Notes: generated by a model not told the origin, from the letters alone. A stretch of DNA of 64,000 nt from Parasporobacterium sp. (GCA_017459985.1 JAFUBX010000026.1:62001-126000); one strand, 5' to 3'; shown: positions 43,924 to 52,061, counted from the stretch's first letter. Program-made: numbers and translations.

Positions 43924-45951
43924 TTATCTCGCTGTCCAGGGATTTTCGCTTGCAACTGCGTCATCCCAGATCCACTGCGCATCCATACCCATAAATCCCG
44001 TCAGATCATATTCCACATTAATAATGCCGTCATCTACAGTTCCTTCCACTGCCTGCGCTTCCCCAAATGTTACAAAGGTAAAGAAGAAACGGCTGAAATC
44101 ATCATTGGTAGCTGCTGTAATTTCTGCATCCCCAAATCCATAGGTTCCATTAAATACTTTCACCTGTGTATATTCGTCCGGAATTTCAACCAGCGCAACA
44201 TCGGAAGAATCTCCTTCCGAATCGGCGGATTCACCCTCTGCGGACTCGCCTTCTTCGGATTCACCTTCCTCAGACTCGCCCTCAGCCTCAGCTTCTTCCG
44301 CAGCCTCCGCATCCTCTGCTGCGGACTCGCCGGAACTGGACGGTGCTTCACTGATCAGGTCAAAGATCTCTTTGTCGAAGAAGTTGTACTTCATCTCGCT
44401 GTTTGCGCCGTCAAATACCATCGTGGCGCCGTTCTCCGGTGTGTATGCTTCCCACTCCAGATCTTCCGTGCTCGGATTTCCTGTGTAGGCAAAGGCTGCC
44501 AGGGCTCCGGACACCGCTGTGCCCATGGCATATGCGCCTTCCTCATCGCCTGCGATGAATTCCGGAATGTCGTCCACGTTGTTGAACCAGAACGGGATGG
44601 AGCTTGCGGTATGGATCGGCACGATCCCGCCGTACATCGCATAGTCATATGCCAGCAGGCTGTTGTAGCAGGTGCCGCCATAGGAAGCCATGGCATCCAG
44701 CATGCCGAAGGCTCCGAATCCGTTGTAACGGTCATTCAGGTACAGACCGTCCTTCATGGGATGGTTCGGGTATGCGGCTGCAAAGGCTTCCATGATCTGC
44801 GGGCCGTAATCCTCGCCCCACTTGGACACATATTGTGCGGCCACTGCCTCATCATCCATGTAGGCCAGCATGTTGTGGACATCATAGTTCGGGGAATAGG
44901 GAACTACTTCCGCATAGTTGGTGGAGAACTCGCCGAGCACGTTCGATGCGATGAACGGGATGTCTGCGGAGATCTCATAGGTGCCGGTCGGGATATAGTC
45001 GCCGTCTACGACAGGACCATAGGAAACGCCGGCTGCGGTGCAGGCTGCAAAGAGCTCTTCATAGGGAAGATCCACCAGGGCCTGGACGATCTCGTCATCA
45101 GAACCTTCCAGTCCGAGGTACTCCACCACTGCGGCTGCTTCTGCCTGGGACTGCTCGGTGGTACGGGTGATCTGCGCACTGCCGCCGGACAGGGCGACTG
45201 CCTTCTGGAACAGGCCCTTTGCGGACGGGGTGCTCATCAGTGTGGTGACCTTTCCGCCGCCGCCGGACTGGCCGATGATAGTGACATTGGAAGAATCTCC
45301 GCCGAAGGCTGCGATGTTGTCCTGCACCCACTGCAGCGCCAGCTGGATATCCATCTGGCCGACATTTGCGGAATATTTGTAAGCGTCGCCATAAGCGGAG
45401 ACATCAAAATATCCCAGGCAGTTCAGACGATGGTTTACGCTGACGAAGACCACATCATAGGCTCTGGCCATAGCTTCTCCGAAATAAAAATTAAACATCA
45501 GAGAGGATCCTGCGGAATATCCGCCTCCGTGAAGCCATACAATGACCGGGCGGGCCGCTTCGGTGCCGGTGCCCTGGGTCCAGACATTCAGGTTCAGACA
45601 GTTGTTCTCACTTTCTGTTAAAATCATATTATACGGAAAGCTGTTGAACAGATCCCGGGCTGCCGTATCATGGGCAGACTGAGGACAAACTTCACCCATG
45701 ACGTTTGCGCAGTACATGCCTTCCCAGGAAGCTGCCTGTGCAGGCTGGAAACGCTCTGCGGTTCCGTAGGGGATAGCAAAAAACGTATCCACCCCATCAT
45801 AACGATATCCCATCACATCTCCGCCGGTGACAGTTGCAGGGACACCGGTGACCGGTTCCGCAGCCTTCGCAGGAGATGCCAGCGCTGTTACCGATGTTAA
45901 GATCAGAACAGCCGTCAGAATGACTGCAATTACAGAACTCTTTTTTCTCAT
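43924..45951 (-). CDS. Secreted type B carboxylesterase with acidic repeat and C-terminal domain
   Basis: A 675-residue exported esterase. Signal peptide 1-30 (SSVIAVILTAVLILTSVTA). The carboxylesterase domain spans about 35-530: HGGGYSAGSS oxyanion region, NHRLNCLGYFD, IGQSGGGGKVT with the nucleophile serine, and a late His region. Residues about 535-590 are a Glu/Ser/Ala-rich low-complexity linker with GESEEGESEEGESAEGESA repeats, followed by a ~80-residue beta-rich domain of unknown type. AAAGGAGGG precedes the ATG. Divergent from the AraC gene at 46167, and upstream of the two-domain esterase on the same strand. Confidence 0.87.
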   Translation of the reverse strand: MRKKSSVIAVILTAVLILTSVTALASPAKAAEPVTGVPATVTGGDVMGYRYDGVDTFFAIPYGTAERFQPAQAASWEGMYCANVMGEVCPQSAHDTAARDLFNSFPYNMILTESENNCLNLNVWTQGTGTEAARPVIVWLHGGGYSAGSSLMFNFYFGEAMARAYDVVFVSVNHRLNCLGYFDVSAYGDAYKYSANVGQMDIQLALQWVQDNIAAFGGDSSNVTIIGQSGGGGKVTTLMSTPSAKGLFQKAVALSGGSAQITRTTEQSQAEAAAVVEYLGLEGSDDEIVQALVDLPYEELFAACTAAGVSYGPVVDGDYIPTGTYEISADIPFIASNVLGEFSTNYAEVVPYSPNYDVHNMLAYMDDEAVAAQYVSKWGEDYGPQIMEAFAAAYPNHPMKDGLYLNDRYNGFGAFGMLDAMASYGGTCYNSLLAYDYAMYGGIVPIHTASSIPFWFNNVDDIPEFIAGDEEGAYAMGTAVSGALAAFAYTGNPSTEDLEWEAYTPENGATMVFDGANSEMKYNFFDKEIFDLISEAPSSSGESAAEDAEAAEEAEAEGESEEGESEEGESAEGESADSEGDSSDVALVEIPDEYTQVKVFNGTYGFGDAEITAATNDDFSRFFFTFVTFGEAQAVEGTVDDGIINVEYDLTGFMGMDAQWIWDDAVASENPWTAR

Positions 45952-45984
45952 AATACCCTCCTTTTATTGTAATGTTTCGGCTTG

Positions 45985-46011
45985 ACTAAACAGTTCTGTT
46001 TTCAGTTTAGT
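45985..46011. promoter_or_regulatory. Inverted repeat in the divergent esterase/AraC region
   Basis: ACTAAAC (45985-45991) and GTTTAGT (46005-46011) are perfect 7-bp inverted arms 13 bases apart, 34 bases upstream of the esterase start and between it and the AraC gene. Likely operator or part of the promoter; binding protein not known. Confidence 0.45.
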
Positions 46012-46166
46012 AAAACGGATCCGGAAAAGATATGTTGAAAAGCAACACGAAAACTACATATATTTACATCTATTTCTGTTTACGATAATTATTTACAATG
46101 AAATCTTCTCAATTTTGTACATTCTGATCATTGAAAAAATCTCCCGTTCTATTGCACAATCAATGC

Positions 46167-47273
46167 ATGGCAGAAAATTACTATGTAACCCCTAAAATGA
46201 TAAAGGAATACAATCTCACACTAAAAAAAGAGGATCAGTCTCCTCCTTCTTTTTATGAGATGCTGCTGCAGATGCAGGATGCGGGACTGCTTTCGGAGGA
46301 TCCTCTTCCGATGCCTTTCATCAATGGCAAAATGGAGGTCCCGGAATTTCTGGAAGCCTATGACAGCATCCCGTTTCAGGTCAACAGCCAGCTAATCGCG
46401 ATTGCGGATGAACGGGAAGAAAAGGGGCTGGTGGTCTTTCCGGATCATACGGATCTTCTCTGCATGCAGCAGCTTCATAATAATATCTATTTTGACCAGA
46501 CAATTAACAATGCCTACGCCATTACTTATGTTTATAAGGGATTCTGCAGCTATACCTTTGATGACAGAACTCTGACGGTACATCCAGGGGATATTTTCAT
46601 TGCAACGCCCGGATTCAGCCACAGGATCTTTACGGTTTCCGGAACATTCGCTTTGGTCATTATGTTCCGAAGCACGGCGTTTCAGATCCTGTTTCAGGAT
46701 TTTCTGACTGCGGATACTGCTTTTTCAGACTTTTTCCGAAAGACGATCACGGAAAAGGAGAGCGGAAACTACTGCGTGATTAACGGTGCTCCCGAAGACG
46801 GGGACCTGACTTTTTACCTGCAGTCGCTGGTCTGTGAGACGTTCTCGGAGCATCCCTACTCCAACTCCAATGCGGCCTGTATGCTTAAGCTGTTTCTGTC
46901 CACAGCCTATGATAAATACAGTGACCACATGCGGATCTACAAACGTTTCCCCGGTACCGAACGGGCGGATGCCAAAACTGTTCTCCAATATATCCAGAAC
47001 AATTACCAGGATATTTCCCTGAATCAGGTGGCATCGCATTTTCATTATAATAAGACGTATCTTTCCCGATTCATCCATTCCCATTTTGGGAAGACTTACT
47101 GCGAAATCGTCAATGAATTAAAGATTGAACACGCAAAAGAATATCTGCGCAAGACAAATAAAAGTATCACGGAAATTTCCCAGCTCGCGGGATTTGAATC
47201 CTACGACCATTTTTCCCGGACATTCCGAAAATACACCGGATGTTCGCCGGGAAATTTCCGCAAAAGAAAGTAG
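46167..47273 (+). CDS. AraC family transcriptional regulator
   Basis: A 368-residue regulator. The N-terminal part contains a cupin sensor (about 95-180: YVYKGFCSYTFDDRTLTVHPGDIFIATPG). The C-terminal 100 residues are the paired helix-turn-helix domain (ISLNQVASHFHYNKTYLSRF, HFGKTYCEIVNEL, ITEISQLAGFESYDHFSRTF, YTGCSPGNFRK). The first 80 residues form an extra, poorly known segment. ATG 46167 gives a natural start (MAENYYVTPKM), but no good ribosome binding site is seen; TTG 46131 would add 12 residues. Divergent from the two secreted esterases, which it probably regulates. Confidence 0.85.
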   Translation: MAENYYVTPKMIKEYNLTLKKEDQSPPSFYEMLLQMQDAGLLSEDPLPMPFINGKMEVPEFLEAYDSIPFQVNSQLIAIADEREEKGLVVFPDHTDLLCMQQLHNNIYFDQTINNAYAITYVYKGFCSYTFDDRTLTVHPGDIFIATPGFSHRIFTVSGTFALVIMFRSTAFQILFQDFLTADTAFSDFFRKTITEKESGNYCVINGAPEDGDLTFYLQSLVCETFSEHPYSNSNAACMLKLFLSTAYDKYSDHMRIYKRFPGTERADAKTVLQYIQNNYQDISLNQVASHFHYNKTYLSRFIHSHFGKTYCEIVNELKIEHAKEYLRKTNKSITEISQLAGFESYDHFSRTFRKYTGCSPGNFRKRK

Positions 47274-47301
47274 TGCCAAAAAGAGCCTGATACTCCTCCG
47301 G

Positions 47302-49269
47302 TCAGGTTCCGGATACTTCCAGAATCACGTTTTCATAGGTTCCCGGCTCCGGCTGCGCTATCAGAGTGCCTCCTTCATAGCCGGGATTCGCGTTGGATGC
47401 ATCCGCACTCACGTAAATGGAAAGGCTCATGCCTTCCGGCACCGTAAGCACGGCTCCCTCCTCCAGGGTAAGGGAGGATACCGTGGAGGTTCCGGTCACG
47501 ATCCAGACACCGCCTGCCGTCACCGTTACGTCCGCTCCCAGATTTTCCGTTTCCGCATAAGCGGCATCCTCAGATCGGATCAGGTTTTCCCGGACTTCCT
47601 GAACCCATGACTCACCGGCAAACGGGACTTCCTGATATCCGTCTTCCTGCAGGACTTTCCGGAGTGTTTCCTCGCTCCAGAGGTCATTCCATCCCTGCCA
47701 GGTTCCCGACACAACCGCTCCCTGAAGCGTGCCGTTTTCTCCGATGGTAACGGACATGCGGCGCTGGTAATCCTGATGCAGGATATCACCGGTATACTCT
47801 CCATTCAGGAAGGTCACGTTTATACCCGGTACGTCTTCACCCTGCCCTGCAGAGAGATATCCGACGGCAGCGGGCGGATCAAAGGTCACCACGGACTGAA
47901 CCAAAACGTCGTTGGAGGTACGGGCATCGGTGTGGTCGAAGGTAAAATCCCCGTTCATGGACCGGATCAGGATCAGGGATCCGTAAAGATTGCGATTGTA
48001 GAAATAAGCCGATCCGGATCCGACGCCGAAGGGTGCCTCCGGATCCAGGAAGAAGGCGTCATCCGCCGCCATCGGTGTTACTGTTTCCGGAAGGTCCTGC
48101 GTCAGGGTGGAAAGGATCGCATCTTTAAAATTGCCCTCTGCGACCCGGTCCAGTCCCGGAATAGAGGTATGAACGACCACGGCATTAAACGGACCGGCAA
48201 TGATCGTCGGCTGCTCCTGTACAGTATAATCCGGAGTCTTGCTCATGGCATCCACATCCGCCATCGCATCCGCAGCGGTTCCGGTCTGCAGCAGGGAGGT
48301 TCCGCACAGAAAGGCTCCATACTGGCCGCCGTACAGCTGGGAAGCATACAGTTTCATCGCATAGGTCAGATAGGTGCCGTATCCTCCTTCCGTAGCGGTT
48401 CCGCAGGAGTTGACCACATAGGTGACGGCGTCCACAGAATCCTGTGAGATCGCGCCCCAGTTGTTCGAGGTCACTTTACTGTTGATGAACCAGCTGTTAT
48501 TCCGGGTCATCAGCAGTGTGGCGCGGCTTCCGCCCGCAAGCAGCTTGAAGGGCGGCATCCAGAGTTCTGCTTTGTCGGTATGCGTCGTGATCTCCGAATC
48601 CATCACCACGAGAGAGGTGGCTTCCGGCTGCGCAGTCCCGAACAGATACACCGGCACTGAGCGCGGGCCCTCCGAAGACAGGCGGCTGTTCCGGACCCAT
48701 AATTCTCCGGTATTTACTGCCACACCCACGCCATAGGCCGCTTCGTATCCCAGATCGTTATTTTTGAGGCCGGCGGATGCGGAGATTTCAGAATTCCCGA
48801 TCACATAGGTATCGGTTTCCTGAGGCAGGGAGATCGCAATTCCGTTGGACTCGTTGGCCGTGATGCTTGCGCCGTCCATTCCCTGTTCCGAAATCTCGCC
48901 GGAAATGCTCCCGTCCCAATCTTCGGCATAGGTGACCGTGCCATTCTCGATCCGGATCCCGGCCGCATCGGAGATCTCCTGGAACGTGCCGAATTCCTGG
49001 CCGGCTCCTCCCGGCCCGCCGGGACCTCCCGGACTGTCGACTCCGCCCTGGCTGTCGGCTCCTCCCGGAATATCTGTTCCGCCTGATTCGCCGGCGGCGG
49101 ATTCGCCCGGCTCGGATTCCCCGGGTACATTAACAGATATCTCACCACCTATCTGTCCGGCACCTTCTCCCGGCTGCACACCGGAGGCCAGTACCGCGGC
49201 TGAAGACAGTGATAATGTCAGCAACAATGCCAGAAAAGCGACGGCTGTTTTTTGCTTAAGATATTTCAT
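47302..49269 (-). CDS. Large secreted beta-rich surface protein with short collagen-like segment
   Basis: A 655-residue exported protein. Signal peptide 1-29 (KTAVAFLALLLTLSLSSAAV). Residues about 40-92 are Gly/Ser/Glu/Pro-rich with a short Gly-X-Y-like run (DSPGGPGGPGGAGQEFG). From about 110 on it is made of short beta strands with Asn/Thr/Gly turns (AGLKNNDLGYEAAYGVGVAV, LLMTRNNSWFINSKVTS), as in right-handed beta-helix or pectate-lyase-like surface proteins. No LPXTG or membrane anchor is visible at the C-terminus. Function unknown. It is divergent from the small-RNA promoter at 49348-49401. Confidence 0.7.
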   Translation of the reverse strand: MKYLKQKTAVAFLALLLTLSLSSAAVLASGVQPGEGAGQIGGEISVNVPGESEPGESAAGESGGTDIPGGADSQGGVDSPGGPGGPGGAGQEFGTFQEISDAAGIRIENGTVTYAEDWDGSISGEISEQGMDGASITANESNGIAISLPQETDTYVIGNSEISASAGLKNNDLGYEAAYGVGVAVNTGELWVRNSRLSSEGPRSVPVYLFGTAQPEATSLVVMDSEITTHTDKAELWMPPFKLLAGGSRATLLMTRNNSWFINSKVTSNNWGAISQDSVDAVTYVVNSCGTATEGGYGTYLTYAMKLYASQLYGGQYGAFLCGTSLLQTGTAADAMADVDAMSKTPDYTVQEQPTIIAGPFNAVVVHTSIPGLDRVAEGNFKDAILSTLTQDLPETVTPMAADDAFFLDPEAPFGVGSGSAYFYNRNLYGSLILIRSMNGDFTFDHTDARTSNDVLVQSVVTFDPPAAVGYLSAGQGEDVPGINVTFLNGEYTGDILHQDYQRRMSVTIGENGTLQGAVVSGTWQGWNDLWSEETLRKVLQEDGYQEVPFAGESWVQEVRENLIRSEDAAYAETENLGADVTVTAGGVWIVTGTSTVSSLTLEEGAVLTVPEGMSLSIYVSADASNANPGYEGGTLIAQPEPGTYENVILEVSGT

Positions 49270-49347
49270 TGTAATTCCTCCTGATACCGAATCTCACATT
49301 TATTTTCAATTTATCATAATGAAGGACTTTTGAAAACCGCTTCATTC

Positions 49348-49401
49348 TTCACATAACTTTCACATCCCGTTCATAATTTTTTCACGGCCGGCAAGTATTA
49401 T
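49348..49401 (+). promoter_or_regulatory. Fourth 11-bp TTCAY-repeat promoter, drives no protein gene
   Basis: TTCAC 49348, TTCAC 49359, TTCAT 49370 and TTCAC 49381 have an exact 11-bp period. TATTAT at 49396-49401 lies 10 bases after the last repeat, the same geometry as the promoters at 20658, 23081 and 28648. Orientation is rightward, away from the beta-rich surface protein gene. Confidence 0.68.
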
Positions 49402-49407
49402 ACAGAC

Positions 49408-49528
49408 ACTTGCAGAACAGCAAGCAAGTATTTTTCATAATCAGAGTGCTCCCCCGGCACTCACCTCCCCTTTTTTAGTTATACGTTTAACACAAACCGA
49501 AAACAGCGCCCCAGAAGGCGCTGTTTTT
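49408..49528 (+). ncRNA. Putative C-rich small RNA controlled by the two-component system
   Basis: Predicted from promoter plus terminator; no match to a named RNA family was recognised. The start is about 7 bases after the TATTAT box. The ~120-nt RNA would have a 5' stem ACTTGC/GCAAGT (49408-49413 with 49424-49429). A second stem GAGTGC/GCACTC (49444-49449 with 49457-49462) exposes the loop TCCCCCG, and is followed by the single-stranded ACCTCCCC (49463-49470). Last comes the terminator at 49501-49527. The C-rich loop and linker could pair with ribosome binding sites. No start codon with a ribosome binding site lies in it. Design resembles CiaR-dependent csRNAs and RsaE-like RNAs. Confidence 0.55.
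49501..49527 (+). terminator. Rho-independent terminator of the putative small RNA
   Basis: AAACAGCGCC (49501-49510) pairs perfectly with GGCGCTGTTT (49517-49526) around a 6-base loop, ending in TTTTT. The A run on the 5' side makes it partly bidirectional. No protein gene lies upstream on this strand within 2 kb, which supports a non-coding transcript. Confidence 0.88.
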
Positions 49529-49623
49529 CATCTCTGATGTCCTGCAGTTTTGTCCCGGATCTCCTTCTGAAGTTTTTGATTTCCGCGTGGCCTTCTTCGT
49601 CGGAATTCAATGGCCGGCAGATC

Positions 49624-49844
49624 TACCGCAATGCTGCAATTTTTTGGCAGCCGCTGTCGAAAAACTCACGCAATGCTGCAATTTTTCGGCAATGCAGCTT
49701 TCAGAGACCCCTTTCTGCCGAAAATTTCACGCAATGCTGCATTTTTTCGGCAAAATCCGGGTCTATCGGGGCTGTCTGCCGAAAATCTCACGCATTGCTG
49801 CAATTTTTCGGCAGCTGATGTCAAAAATGTCGAGCATTGCGGTA
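49624..49844. repeat. Family A element, copy 2 (221 bp)
   Basis: Same ends as copy 1 (TACCGCAATGCT ... AGCATTGCGGTA) and the same spacing of GCAATGC/GCATTGC cores: 49628, 49670, 49731, 49792 and 49834 (42, 61, 61, 42). Stems of the CTGCCGAAAA type flank the cores. It lies between the small-RNA terminator and the convergent ADP-ribosylglycohydrolase gene. Confidence 0.85.
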
Positions 49845-49929
49845 ACGCTGCCGGAACCTTCGAGCATTATGTACTTATCCCCGGCATCCTCACGGCAAGG
49901 CCGTGTGTTATCACTGACATAAGCCCGCG

Positions 49930-50724
49930 TCAGCATTTTGAGACAAAACGGTCCAGCACCTCCAGCATATCATCCGGCAGTCTCCTTCGGCACTCTGCCT
50001 TCAGATCGTCCGGTACTCCATAGCAGGCCTCTGCCATGGCTCCCGCGATGCAGGTCAGTGTATCGCAATCACCTCCGAGAGAAACTGCTGTCCGGATCAC
50101 ATCCTCAAAATCCGTACCCTCCAGAAATGCGGTAATTGCTTCCGGGACTGTTTCCTGGCAGCTCTCCACATGGTGATACCCGGGTCTGATCTCATCACAG
50201 GTTCTTGACAGGTCATAGCCAAATTCCCGGACGATATATTCCCTGATATCCGTCTTCGAAGCACCCGTCCTCGCCAGAAAAACCGCACTTGCCGTTGCTT
50301 CGGCGCCCTTGATGCCCTCCGGATGATCATGGGTCACCTCCGCTGTCAGTTTTGCAGCTCTTCTTGTCTCTTCCAGCGTATCAAAAAGCCATCCGGCGGA
50401 TGAAACTCTCATTGCAGAGCCGTTCCCCCAACTGCCATAGGGCTGCGGTTCTTCAGCGAACAGCCAGTTTATAAATCTCGCACCATAGCCCGCACATGGA
50501 TAACGTCTTCCCCAGATCTGCATAGCCCGGGAAACCGCCTGATGCACAGTTTCCGCATCCGCTCCCGGAGTCACTCCCAGAAGCGCTTCCGCCACGGCAA
50601 TGGTCATTACAGAATCATCCGTGAACTGCGAATCCTCAGAGAAAAGCGGGAAATCCTTTGTTTTATTTCCTCTGTCAAATTCATACGGGGCCCCGATCAT
50701 ATCTCCTAATATTGCTCCATACAT
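49930..50724 (-). CDS. ADP-ribosylglycohydrolase family protein
   Basis: A 264-residue DraG-type hydrolase that removes ADP-ribose from modified proteins or small molecules. The dinuclear metal motifs are both present: TDDSVMT near residue 34 and the C-terminal SLGGDCDTLTCIAGAM. GAPYEFDRGNKTKDF, GYGARFINWL and GSWGNGSAMRVS are also typical. AAGGAGG directly abuts the first ATG at 50733, so the second in-frame ATG at 50724 (normal spacing) is taken as start. No ADP-ribosyltransferase or macrodomain gene is adjacent. Confidence 0.9.
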   Translation of the reverse strand: MYGAILGDMIGAPYEFDRGNKTKDFPLFSEDSQFTDDSVMTIAVAEALLGVTPGADAETVHQAVSRAMQIWGRRYPCAGYGARFINWLFAEEPQPYGSWGNGSAMRVSSAGWLFDTLEETRRAAKLTAEVTHDHPEGIKGAEATASAVFLARTGASKTDIREYIVREFGYDLSRTCDEIRPGYHHVESCQETVPEAITAFLEGTDFEDVIRTAVSLGGDCDTLTCIAGAMAEACYGVPDDLKAECRRRLPDDMLEVLDRFVSKC

Positions 50725-50825
50725 AACCTGCATCCTCCTTTACTTTCCTGATGAGGTAAGTATAACAGAAAGCCAGAATGAAATGGTCGTTTGACAGACG
50801 ACCTTGCAAAAATCTGGTGACCTTA

Positions 50826-51006
50826 TGGCGGGTAATATGTTTGAAAAACCAGCATTTTTGTAAATTTACCCGCCACGCTCAGATGGTAACGTGGCGGGTA
50901 AACAGACAAAAATATTGAATTTTCTATATCAGTACCCGCCAGGAAGTGAATCATGTGTGGCGGGTAAATCCGCAGGAATCTTTTATTCCCGCAAGCATAC
51001 CCGCCA
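50826..51006. repeat. Family B palindromic element, copy 3
   Basis: GGCGGGT motifs start at 50827, 50893 and 50959 (66 bp apart). Inverse arms TTACCCGCCA-type end at about 50874, 50940 and 51006. The regular period and three-hairpin design match copies 1 and 2. It lies between the ADP-ribosylglycohydrolase gene and the SDR gene. Confidence 0.88.
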
Positions 51007-51260
51007 GAAATCAGAACTGTCTTCCCAACAACTGCCCTCCGTCCTTATCGGTTGGAATATTGGGGCGTTCCGTCCTGTGTGTAGCCGATAAAGTACCTTT
51101 TTCTCTGTTCCACAATTCGATCCACAATTCGATAGTCAGGAAAACGCGCCTTTCACATTTCCCCAACTATATTTCTGTGATATACTTCACAGGGTATCGG
51201 CCCCTGAAGGACCTGCTCTGTGAACTGTTGTTCTGTCGTTTTGATTATTCGGAAAATACT
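51007..51260. other. Leader region of the SDR gene, no gene recognised
   Basis: About 250 bases between the third family B element and the SDR start. No clear promoter pair, riboswitch or reading frame with a ribosome binding site was found. Confidence 0.45.
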
Positions 51261-52061
51261 ATGAAATATTTGATCATCACCGGCGCTGCCGGCGGGATGG
51301 GATGGGCTGCTGCCCGGATGCTGACACAATCGGAATATCTGGTATTCGGACTTGATCTGCGGGAGCCGGATCCGCTTCCGGGCCTTCAGTATATTCGCAC
51401 CGACCTTACAGACCCGGAGTCCATACATCAGGCGCTGAATCGCATCCGCAGCACGACGGACCGCATCAGCGGCATCATCCATATGGCCGGCATCTATGAT
51501 CTGGATTCACTGATCGAGATCTCCGATACGGATTTTCAGAAGATATTTGAGGTCAACCTGTTCGCTGTATACCGGGTCAATCAGGCGTTTTTCCCGCTGC
51601 TGGAAAAGGGCGGGCGGATCATAATCACAACCAGCGAACTGGCGCCTCTGGACCCGCTTCCCTTCACAGGTATCTATGCGGTCACCAAATCCGCTCTGGA
51701 CAAATATGCCTGCTCCCTCCGTATGGAGCTTCAGCTTCTCGGATACTATGTCATTGTTCTCAGGCCCGGCGCCGTGGACACGGCGATGCTGTCGGATTCC
51801 GTCAGAGCGCTGGACGATTTCTGCTCCGGCACACGGCTCTACCCGGACAATGCCGCCAGATTCCACCAGATCGTGGATCACATTGAATCCCGGAATGTGG
51901 ATCCTTCCAGGATCGCTTCAATCCTGCGGAAAGCGCTTCATGCGAAGCATCCCCGGCAGGTGTATTGTGTAAACCGCAACCCGCTTCTGCTCCTCATGAA
52001 TCTTCTTCCCTCCGGCCTGCAATCCCGGATCCTCCGAAGGGTTCTGGCCCGGCGCCCATAG
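51261..52061 (+). CDS. Short-chain dehydrogenase/reductase
   Basis: A 266-residue NAD(P)-dependent oxidoreductase of the classical SDR type. The cofactor loop is TGAAGGMGWAAARM (about 7-20), followed by HMAGIYD (NNAG equivalent), ITTSELAPLDPLP with the serine, and YAVTKSALDKYA with the YxxxK pair. The C-terminal 40 residues are basic and hydrophobic (LLLLMNLLPSGLQSRILRRVL), perhaps membrane-associated as in steroid or lipid SDRs. ATG 51261 begins at the fold; a weak GGAAA precedes it and a long in-frame extension upstream runs into the family B element. Substrate unknown. Confidence 0.85.
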   Translation: MKYLIITGAAGGMGWAAARMLTQSEYLVFGLDLREPDPLPGLQYIRTDLTDPESIHQALNRIRSTTDRISGIIHMAGIYDLDSLIEISDTDFQKIFEVNLFAVYRVNQAFFPLLEKGGRIIITTSELAPLDPLPFTGIYAVTKSALDKYACSLRMELQLLGYYVIVLRPGAVDTAMLSDSVRALDDFCSGTRLYPDNAARFHQIVDHIESRNVDPSRIASILRKALHAKHPRQVYCVNRNPLLLLMNLLPSGLQSRILRRVLARRP

